From: JBAXBF01 sp034429745
GTDB taxonomy: Bacteria; Chloroflexota; Anaerolineae; Anaerolineales; DRKV01
Direction of reading: 5' to 3'
NCBI GenBank assembly: GCA_034429745.1
Contig: DAOUFY010000033.1
Location: forward strand, 1 to 16,503
DNA length: 16,503 nt
Position numbers and translations under genes: made by a program. Positions within the stretch are counted from its first letter, which is position 1. Every line of letters starts with the position of its first letter. The notes below the pieces were generated by a model. It saw only the letters and a program-made list of their open reading frames with translations, was not told the DNA's origin and ran no database searches. Below are positions 7,334 to 13,825 of this stretch, one piece after another.

Positions 7334-8055
7334 GTTTTATTGAAGTACGCAATTTAAGAAAAGTGTTCAAAATGGGGCATCAGGAGGTGGTTGCCCTTGA
7401 TAATGTGAATATTAGTATAGAGCGCTCATCATTCACTGTGGTTATGGGACCTTCAGGTTCTGGAAAAAGCACTCTGCTTTATCTGTTAGGGGGGCTAGAT
7501 AAGCCAACCTCGGGGAGCATCATTGTAGAAGGCACAGCGTTAGAAAATATGGAGTCGCACGAGTTAGCTCAGTTTCGCAAGAAGAAAGTTGGTTTTGTGT
7601 TTCAAGCCTTTCATCTTATACCTTCTATGCCGGCGATTGAAAATGTCATCTTTCCCATGCGATTCAATAATATTCCATCACAAAAGAGGAAGGAAAGGGC
7701 CAAGGCCTTGTTGCAGCAAGTTGGGTTGAGTGATCGTATGCACCATCTGCCGACCGAATTATCGGGTGGGCAGCAGCAGCGCGTAGCTATCGCACGGGCA
7801 CTTGCCAATGAACCCAGCCTCATCTTAGCTGATGAACCAACAGGCAACCTCGACCGCAAAATAGGAGCTGAGATCATTCATTATTTGCATAAGTTGAACC
7901 AAGAAGGACATACTATTGTACTTGTAACCCATGATCCGACGTTGCTGCCGTTGGCTACTCAAGTGATATATATGCTAGATGGCAGAACGGTAGCTGAGGA
8001 TGAGTACATAAGCAACATCTCGCTGATCAAGACTGAAGAACAAGAGAAGGTTTAA
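7330..8055 (+). CDS. ABC transporter ATPase, MacB/LolD type
   Basis: This cytosolic ATP-hydrolysing subunit of 241 residues shows Walker A GPSGSGKST (40-48), Q-loop Gln92, the signature LSGGQQQRVAIARA (144-157), Walker B LILADEP (164-170) with Glu169, D-loop GNLD (172-175) and the H-loop VTHD with His201. The conserved N-terminus IEVRNLRKVFKMG places the start at the ATG 7330. The frame is open upstream to 7009, but that extension merely reads the Yip1 gene out of frame. No independent Shine-Dalgarno is seen, consistent with coupling through the ATGA overlap. The C-terminal ~20 residues (EDEYISNISLIKTEEQEKV) are polar. The permease follows after five bases. The type 7 (mechanotransmission) family normally uses such ATPases for efflux, lipoprotein extraction or envelope-stress functions. 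Confidence 0.95.
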   Translation: MSFIEVRNLRKVFKMGHQEVVALDNVNISIERSSFTVVMGPSGSGKSTLLYLLGGLDKPTSGSIIVEGTALENMESHELAQFRKKKVGFVFQAFHLIPSMPAIENVIFPMRFNNIPSQKRKERAKALLQQVGLSDRMHHLPTELSGGQQQRVAIARALANEPSLILADEPTGNLDRKIGAEIIHYLHKLNQEGHTIVLVTHDPTLLPLATQVIYMLDGRTVAEDEYISNISLIKTEEQEKV

Positions 8056-8060
8056 GCGTT

Positions 8061-9374
8061 ATGTCGGTGTTGGATTTATTAAGTGTTATTTTTTATAACC
8101 TCAAGCGGCGTAAGGATCGGGTTTTGCTGACTGGCTTGGGTGTAGTGATTGGCTCTGCCTCGGTAGTGCTGATGGTATCTCTTTCCAGCGGTCTGCAACG
8201 CGGAGCAACAAGTCAGTTTGGGCGTTTGAGCGATCTAAAACGGATTGAGGTATATCCGGGCATGGGGCAAATGATGATGATGGGCGGCGGAGGAGGAGAA
8301 AACCAACCACAAATGACCACCATAACCCCTAGCTTGATCTCAAAAATTAAACAAATTGAAGGGGTAGATGAGGTCATCCTGCAGGAAAACTTAAAAACGA
8401 CCTATACGATTGAATATGGACGTTTGACAACATATGCTAGTGTTGTAGGTGTGAGTATCCAAGATTTATCACCACTGGATTTTATTTTTACAGAAGGGAA
8501 ACCAAAAATCGGGCCTGGTGTTGCCATCATTGGCGGCTGGGCGGCAAAAAATTTTATTAACCCCAATGCCAAAACAGGCCAACAAGACCCGCAGCAGCCA
8601 CCGTTGTTGGACAAGCTTGTCCGTGTGATCCTAACGAAAAACAGCAGTGATGGGAAAGAAACGCGCAAAGTTATTTACCTACGAATTGGGGGTATCTTGA
8701 AGGAGGCGCGTTCCTCGCAGGATAATAATATTTACGTACGCATTGAAGATGTTACAAGCTGGAACGAATGGGCAAGCGGCAAGCGCGTCAATCGCAATAA
8801 AGATGGGTACGATTCGATAGTGGTGATTGCCAAAGAGGTAAAACAATCAACGGCAATCGCTGAAGAAATAAATCAAATGGGACTAATGGCATACACACCG
8901 CAAATGGTCGTGCAAGGTATCAACAGCTTTTTTACCGTGCTGCAGATTTTTTTTGGAGCAATTGGAGCCATTTCATTGCTTGTAGCAGCGATTGGGATTG
9001 CTAATACGATGACTATGTCTGTGCTTGAGCGTACAGCAGAAATTGGGCTGATTAAAGCAATCGGTGCTTCGGATGAAGACGTGCTGCGCATATTTATTGG
9101 AGAAGCAAGTGGAATTGGCTTTTTAGGAGGGATTGGCGGTATTATCGTTGGCTGGGCTGGGGGGCAATTATTGAATATGGTTGCTTTGGTCTATTTTGCC
9201 AAGCAAGCGCTTAAAGGAGCAGGCGGAGCACCGCCTGAGTCAATTGTATATACTCCACTTTGGCTGATACTTGCGGCAAGTATCCTATCTACCTTGGTTG
9301 GAATGATTTCGGGTTATTTTCCAGCACGACGCGCGATGCAAATGGCACCGGTCGCTGCATTAAAGCATGAATGA
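8061..9374 (+). CDS. ABC transporter permease, MacB/FtsX family
   Basis: The 437-residue protein has the four-helix type 7 layout. TM1 is at about 20-44, after the cytosolic LLSVIFYNLKRRKDR. A large external domain (45-288) corresponds to MacB_PCD. TM2 is at about 291-318, followed by the conserved cytosolic segment ERTAEIGLIKAIGAS (323-337) that contacts the ATPase. TM3 is at about 345-372 and TM4 at 400-420, followed by PARRAMQMAPVAALKHE. Such proteins do not carry substrate through a channel; they transmit ATPase motion to the periplasmic side. GAAGG at 8046-8050 lies ten bases before the ATG. Two oddities are a Met4-Gly5 tract at 71-79 early in the external domain and a small Gly/Ala-rich loop (KQALKGAGGAPPES) before TM4. 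No membrane-fusion adaptor or outer-membrane partner gene is present here. Confidence 0.95.
   Translation: MSVLDLLSVIFYNLKRRKDRVLLTGLGVVIGSASVVLMVSLSSGLQRGATSQFGRLSDLKRIEVYPGMGQMMMMGGGGGENQPQMTTITPSLISKIKQIEGVDEVILQENLKTTYTIEYGRLTTYASVVGVSIQDLSPLDFIFTEGKPKIGPGVAIIGGWAAKNFINPNAKTGQQDPQQPPLLDKLVRVILTKNSSDGKETRKVIYLRIGGILKEARSSQDNNIYVRIEDVTSWNEWASGKRVNRNKDGYDSIVVIAKEVKQSTAIAEEINQMGLMAYTPQMVVQGINSFFTVLQIFFGAIGAISLLVAAIGIANTMTMSVLERTAEIGLIKAIGASDEDVLRIFIGEASGIGFLGGIGGIIVGWAGGQLLNMVALVYFAKQALKGAGGAPPESIVYTPLWLILAASILSTLVGMISGYFPARRAMQMAPVAALKHE
8271..8300 (+). repeat. In-frame trinucleotide tract (ATG)4(GGN)5 in the permease gene
   Basis: Four ATG codons are followed by GGC GGC GGA GGA GGA and GAA. 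It encodes Met-Met-Met-Met-Gly5 at the base of the external domain, probably a flexible loop. Because the unit is three bases long, slippage would change loop length without breaking the frame. Confidence 0.7.
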
Positions 9375-9464
9375 GTTTGCATGTCCTCAGTATATTTATT
9401 AAGAAAAACGTTGAGGTCGAGTGGTTTTGAGCGTTGAATGGTCTAGATTCTATACAGCAGTTAA

Positions 9465-9478
9465 TTGATAACGATGAA
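9465..9478 (+). promoter_or_regulatory. Possible CRP/FNR-family binding site
   Basis: TTGAT-AACG-ATGAA matches the FNR-type consensus TTGAT-N4-ATCAA at 9 of 10 positions. Its centre (9471/9472) lies about 46 bases before the start expected from the TATAAT at 9506-9511, which has no credible -35. That is close to, but not exactly, class II activator spacing. A chance match in AT-rich DNA cannot be excluded. Confidence 0.3.
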
Positions 9479-9505
9479 TGAATGCTTTTTTACCTTGAAG
9501 AGGTG

Positions 9506-9541
9506 TATAATTTTTATCAATGAATTGTTTTAAGGTATAAT
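9506..9541 (+). promoter_or_regulatory. Two tandem TATAAT -10 elements before the small lipoprotein gene
   Basis: Perfect TATAAT hexamers occur at 9506-9511 and 9536-9541, 30 bases apart. The second can use TTATCA (9514-9519, 4 of 6, 16-base spacer) as its -35. The first has no good -35. They probably start transcription of the gene at 9611 and perhaps the PAS-GGDEF gene. The rest of the 9375-9610 gap holds no gene and no convincing terminator for the permease. Confidence 0.5.
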
Positions 9542-9610
9542 CAACCCAAATAGCAGAATTGTCTAAGGGAAAAACTGTTTCTGCATCAAGGGAGAATCAA
9601 CAAACGAACT

Positions 9611-10024
9611 ATGGAATATTTTAAGCAGTTCATTGCTTGGATTGTATTAATTAGCCTTGCGCTATTTTTCACAGGATGCAAGGCACAAAACACACCACAA
9701 GCTGCGATTGAAGCTTATTTGCAGGCTTTGGTTGCTAAGGATGTAACGCAGGCAGTAAATGCTTCTTGTGCCGAGTGGGAAGAGCAAGCTTTAGCAGAAG
9801 GTGCAGCGTTTGAAGGGGTTACAGTAAAGCTGGAAGGTTTAGCTTGCCGGGTTATGGATTCTGAGGAAAAATCATCAGTTTATGTTGCTTGTGACGGCAA
9901 ATTTGTCTATAGCTATGCAGGGGGAGAAAAAATGGAATCAGACCTGACTGGGCGCGTATTTCTTGCCAAGAAGGAAGGCAATCAATGGAGGATGTGCGGT
10001 TATCCTCTGGCGACAAATCCGTAG
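9611..10024 (+). CDS. Small cysteine-containing lipoprotein of unknown function
   Basis: The 137-residue product begins with a lipoprotein signal peptide: MEYFKQ, a hydrophobic core (7-20) and a lipobox FTGC with Cys23 as the lipidated residue. The mature part starts with TPQAAIEAYLQALVAKDV (28-45), an amphipathic helix common in NTF2-like or DUF4878-like lipoproteins. A beta-rich region follows (VTVKLEGLACRV, SSVYVACDGKFVYSY) and ends in NQWRMCGYP. Four further cysteines (53, 79, 94, 129) could make two disulfides, fitting an extracytoplasmic location. The nearest purine-rich Shine-Dalgarno (AGGGAG) ends 16 bases before the ATG, which is unusually far, but no better in-frame start preserves the signal peptide. 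It precedes the PAS-GGDEF gene by 59 bases. A sensory-accessory role is possible but unproven. Confidence 0.8.
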   Translation: MEYFKQFIAWIVLISLALFFTGCKAQNTPQAAIEAYLQALVAKDVTQAVNASCAEWEEQALAEGAAFEGVTVKLEGLACRVMDSEEKSSVYVACDGKFVYSYAGGEKMESDLTGRVFLAKKEGNQWRMCGYPLATNP

Positions 10025-10040
10025 TGAATCACAGCTTGTC

Positions 10041-10067
10041 CTGATAAGGCATTGGTTGATTTATCAG
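10041..10067. repeat. Inverted repeat CTGATAA / TTATCAG between lipoprotein and PAS-GGDEF genes
   Basis: CTGATAA (10041-10047) and TTATCAG (10061-10067) form a perfect 7-bp stem with a 13-base loop. No T run follows, so it is not a good intrinsic terminator. It ends 16 bases before the TTG start of the next gene. It may be an operator, an mRNA structure limiting translation, or chance. Confidence 0.35.
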
Positions 10068-10083
10068 AAAACCCGTTAGAAAC

Positions 10084-13000
10084 TTGAGCTATATTTTTGA
10101 ACCCATTGTGCCGATAAAAGATTTTTCACTCTTTTTCTCTTGCTTATCTGAATCAAAGCTTGTTTCCAAATTCATCAATCAATTGGACAGGTTATTCATG
10201 ATCATCAATGATCAGGGATACATTGTATGGTGGAATCAAGCCTGCGAGAAAGCCAGCGGGTACATGTTGGAAGAGGTCTCTTGCGCTCCTTTTTGGGAAA
10301 TACTGATTAAGCAAAGCCAAAAAGAAGAACTGAAGGAGAAGTTTTTTACTTGGCTAGCTCAGGAAGAAAGTGTTGAAAACGAAAACGAATGGGTAGCGAA
10401 AAGCGGAGAAGCAAGGGTTGTACGATGGATAAATGAGGCCGTAACCCTGCAAGATGGGGAAACCAAAGTCATTTGTTCGTATGGAACGGATGTTTCTGCA
10501 GATGTTGAGAATCGTAAGAAATTGTATGAGAAAGAGCAAGCCCTTGAAAGCTCCATATCTGGTTTTGCGTTATCGGATCTTAATGGCAAATTGACCTACG
10601 CTAACCCTGCATTTCTTACGATGTGGGGCTACACAATGGAGGAAGTACTGGGTTCTTCGACGTTAATGTTTTGGGAAGACAAGTCCCAAGCTATAGAAGT
10701 TTTTAAAACTTTGGAGTATGCACATAACTGGCGGGGTGAACTAATGGGTCTGCGCAAAGATGGCAGCACTTTTGCGGTTGAGTTGATATCCTTTGCTATC
10801 CATTCTCCTCAAAAAGATGTCATAGGATTTGGAGGATCGTTCATTGATATCAGCGCACGCAAAGCGTTGGAGCAGGTTCAAAGGAAGAATGAAGAAGTGT
10901 TACGCACCTTGCTAAACTCGATTCCGGAATCAGCGTTTTTGATGCAGCCGGATGGCACCATTGTAGCGGCCAATTCAACACTGGCAAAACGCCTTAACGT
11001 TGCCTCTGAAAAGGAATTGGTAGGGGGCAATATTTGTGCATTTCTGCCGCACGAGGTTATTGAGCGTCGCACTCAATACTTAAGACAAGCAGTGCAGCAG
11101 AAAATAGCGGTTGTCTTTGAAGATGAACGTTTTGGGCGCATCATCCGCAATATTTATACCCCTATCTTGGATGAAGATGGTGAAGTGCGCCTGTTTTCCA
11201 TACTGGCTTTTGATATCACAGAAGATGTGCTGAAGGATAGAGCGCTCAAGGAAAGTGAACGGCGATACCGTACGCTGGCAGAAGCTTCACAGGACATGAT
11301 TTTTGTCATCAACAGAGATGGCTTAATGCAGTACATCAATCCACAAGCTGAGAATGCCTTGCGGTTAAAAGCGGAAGAAGTAATTGGAAAATCGCTGCAG
11401 GAGCTTTTCCCTGTTGAGTTGGCAGAAAAGCTGAAGCAGGATATTCAAGAGGTGTTTCGCAATCGAAAGCCGCTTTATACAGAGCGCTTAGTCGTTTTTC
11501 CTGACGGTGCAGCCTGGCTAAGTACTTGGCTTTCGCCTCTGCAGGATGAAGAGGATGAGGTAACTGCTGTGCTGGGTGTATCCCGTGATTTTACTGATAA
11601 ACAATTAGCACAGGAAAATTACACGAATCTCTTCATGTCGCTTCATGATGGTGTTGTACTCACTACTTTGGATGGTACATTTGTAGATGCTAACCCGGCA
11701 TATTTAGATATGTTGGGGTACAGTATCGAAGAATTAAAAAGTTTATCTTACCCTCAAATTACTCCTGATCGCTGGCATGAAATGGAAAAGCGCATTATTG
11801 AAGAACAAGTTTATCAACGCGGCTTTTCTGATGAGTACGAAAAGGAAAACATTCATAAAAACGGCAAAATATTCCCTGTAGCACTGCGGGTCTGGTTGAA
11901 AAAGGACTTCACAGGTAAACCAATTGGAATGTGGGCTATTGTACGCGACATCACAGAACAGAAAAGAACAAGAGAGGAGCTAGAAAGAAACCGCGCCCGA
12001 TTACAAGCGATTTTTGAGAATGCTTCTGTGGGGTTGATGGTAGTGGATAAAGACGGGCGATATTTGGAAGTCAACGAGCGGTCAGTGGAATTGCTTGGTT
12101 ACACGGCAGAAGAGCTGCGGCAGATGACAAACCGCGAGTTAACTTATCCAGAGGATGTGCCTGAGAGTATTCAATATCTGAACCGTTTAGTGCAAGGGGA
12201 GATTGATCGCTATCAGATAGAAAAACGTTATGTGCGAAAAGATGGTTCAATTTTTTGGGCGCTACTTTCGGTAACCCCAATCCGCAAAGCTGATGGGGAA
12301 TTTCAATCAGCCATTGGGGTGGTGGTGGATCTCAGTGAGCGTAAAGCCTATGAACAAGCCTTACGGGAAAGTGAAGATCGGTTTCGCCAATTAGCGGAGA
12401 ACGCCCGCGATTTAATCTACCGCTACCGCTTTGTACCAAATCAGGGGTTTGAATATGTAAGTCCATCCGCAACGGCAATTACTGGCTACACTCCTGAAGA
12501 ACATTATGCTGATCCTTTGTTGGGATTAAAAATAGTCCACCCAGAGGATTTGCCTTTACTGGAACAGGTACGCAAGGATCCTGCTCAATATGCAAAGCCT
12601 ATTATTTTACGCTGGATGCGCAAAGACGGCAGCATCATCTGGACTGAACAGCAGAACGTGCCTATTTATGATAGTGAGCAGAGGGTTGTTGCTTTGGAGG
12701 GCGTGGCACGCGATATAACGGATCGAAAGAAGGCAGAGATGGAACTGCTTGAAGCCCGCGGCCAATTGGCGCAACAAGTAAAGGAACTAGAACGCTATTC
12801 TCACGAACTCAGTTTAGCCAATGCAATGCTTATAAAACTGCAAACCTGCGAACAGCTTGATGAGGCTTATCATGTTATTGAGGAGTTTGCGAGGAAGCTT
12901 TTTCCCCATTTGCATGGGCAATTATGGATATTTGACGAAAACAAAGGCTGCCTATTCATAAAAGCCTGTTTCGGATCAATGAGTTGTGCTGGTCAAAGGT

Positions 13001-13785
13001 TGTGCATTGAAGATTGTTTAGCCTTGCGGCAAAAAAGCACCTATTTAGTTAAAAATATTCACGATGCACCGCTTTGTACTCACTTGGAAAGCCCTAAGGA
13101 ACGCTTATCTGGCTATATATGTGTGCCAATTGTCATTGATGATCGCTTGATAGGGTTGTTTCATGTTGCTTTGGGGAAAGAGATATCTTCTTCGGATGAA
13201 CACTGGGAATTAGTTGAAACGACTGCAAAGCAGATCGGTTTAGCTTTAACCAACATAAGTTTGCGCAACCAATTAAGGCAACAAGCGATTCATGATAACT
13301 TAACAGGCTTATTTAATCGGCTGTATATGGAGGAAATCTTGAATCATGAGGTGCTGCGGGCAATGAGAACAGGGCAGCCGATCAGTATGATGATGTTGGA
13401 TATAGATCATTTCAAACATTTCAATGATACCTATGGGCATCTGGCAGGAGATGAGGTGCTGCGAGCTTTAGCGACAACCTTGATGCATCATGTGCGGGCG
13501 GGTGATGTTGCCTGTCGTTACGGGGGCGAAGAGTTTCTTCTTATTCTGCCTGAGGTCAACCTTGAGACAGCGGCTGTTCGAGCAGAAGAACTAAGGAAAA
13601 GGGTCAGTGAATTGATGATAGATTTTCGCGGAGAAAAGCTTGGAAACTTAACCATTTCGATTGGTGTAGCGGCTTTTCCTTATCATGGGGAAAGTGGAGA
13701 GGAAGTCATCCACGCTGCGGATATGGCTCTTTATCAAGCCAAGCAGAAAGGCCGCAACCGAGTGATTGTTGCACCCCTACTTTAG
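10084..13785 (+). CDS. Soluble diguanylate cyclase with seven PAS domains, a GAF and a GGDEF domain
   Basis: Predicted to make cyclic di-GMP from two GTP in the cytoplasm; no transmembrane segment is seen in the 1233 residues. Successive PAS domains lie at about 30-145, 150-262, 268-382, 390-507, 512-626, 635-753 and 762-881, most closing with a D-[IFL]-[ST] plus E/D-R/K segment such as RDITEQK or RDITDRKK. A coiled coil (881-912) leads into a GAF domain (912-1060) with clustered Cys962, 968, 974, 978 and 998. The GGDEF domain has DNLTGLFNR (1071-1079), DIDHFKHFNDTYGH and the active-site GGEEF (1147-1151). The inhibitory I-site RxxD (Arg1138-Asp1141) lies exactly five residues before it, so product feedback is likely. 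The start is uncertain: TTG at 10084 gives the full first PAS but lacks a visible Shine-Dalgarno; GTG at 10108 and ATG at 10198 (residue 39) are alternatives, the last cutting into PAS1. No EAL or HD-GYP domain is present. Confidence 0.95.
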   Translation: MSYIFEPIVPIKDFSLFFSCLSESKLVSKFINQLDRLFMIINDQGYIVWWNQACEKASGYMLEEVSCAPFWEILIKQSQKEELKEKFFTWLAQEESVENENEWVAKSGEARVVRWINEAVTLQDGETKVICSYGTDVSADVENRKKLYEKEQALESSISGFALSDLNGKLTYANPAFLTMWGYTMEEVLGSSTLMFWEDKSQAIEVFKTLEYAHNWRGELMGLRKDGSTFAVELISFAIHSPQKDVIGFGGSFIDISARKALEQVQRKNEEVLRTLLNSIPESAFLMQPDGTIVAANSTLAKRLNVASEKELVGGNICAFLPHEVIERRTQYLRQAVQQKIAVVFEDERFGRIIRNIYTPILDEDGEVRLFSILAFDITEDVLKDRALKESERRYRTLAEASQDMIFVINRDGLMQYINPQAENALRLKAEEVIGKSLQELFPVELAEKLKQDIQEVFRNRKPLYTERLVVFPDGAAWLSTWLSPLQDEEDEVTAVLGVSRDFTDKQLAQENYTNLFMSLHDGVVLTTLDGTFVDANPAYLDMLGYSIEELKSLSYPQITPDRWHEMEKRIIEEQVYQRGFSDEYEKENIHKNGKIFPVALRVWLKKDFTGKPIGMWAIVRDITEQKRTREELERNRARLQAIFENASVGLMVVDKDGRYLEVNERSVELLGYTAEELRQMTNRELTYPEDVPESIQYLNRLVQGEIDRYQIEKRYVRKDGSIFWALLSVTPIRKADGEFQSAIGVVVDLSERKAYEQALRESEDRFRQLAENARDLIYRYRFVPNQGFEYVSPSATAITGYTPEEHYADPLLGLKIVHPEDLPLLEQVRKDPAQYAKPIILRWMRKDGSIIWTEQQNVPIYDSEQRVVALEGVARDITDRKKAEMELLEARGQLAQQVKELERYSHELSLANAMLIKLQTCEQLDEAYHVIEEFARKLFPHLHGQLWIFDENKGCLFIKACFGSMSCAGQRLCIEDCLALRQKSTYLVKNIHDAPLCTHLESPKERLSGYICVPIVIDDRLIGLFHVALGKEISSSDEHWELVETTAKQIGLALTNISLRNQLRQQAIHDNLTGLFNRLYMEEILNHEVLRAMRTGQPISMMMLDIDHFKHFNDTYGHLAGDEVLRALATTLMHHVRAGDVACRYGGEEFLLILPEVNLETAAVRAEELRKRVSELMIDFRGEKLGNLTISIGVAAFPYHGESGEEVIHAADMALYQAKQKGRNRVIVAPLL

Positions 13786-13825
13786 CCAAAGTGAGGATAA
13801 TCTCTTTTTTATTGAGGCATAGGAA

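Noticed and set aside
9385..9416. CCTCA ... TGAGG inverted repeat after the permease gene
   Set aside because: A five-base stem with a 22-base loop and no T run; expected by chance and not a terminator.
9463..9520. TTGATAA / TTATCAA inverted pair upstream of the small lipoprotein
   Set aside because: Seven-base match across about 44 bases in AT-rich DNA is too weak to separate from chance. Part of it is already covered by the FNR-like box.
13788..13811. Weak hairpin plus T6 after the PAS-GGDEF gene (GAGG-ATAA-TCTC then TTTTTT)
   Set aside because: The stem is only four pairs including a G-T wobble, too weak to call a terminator. Some transcription stop here is possible but unsupported.
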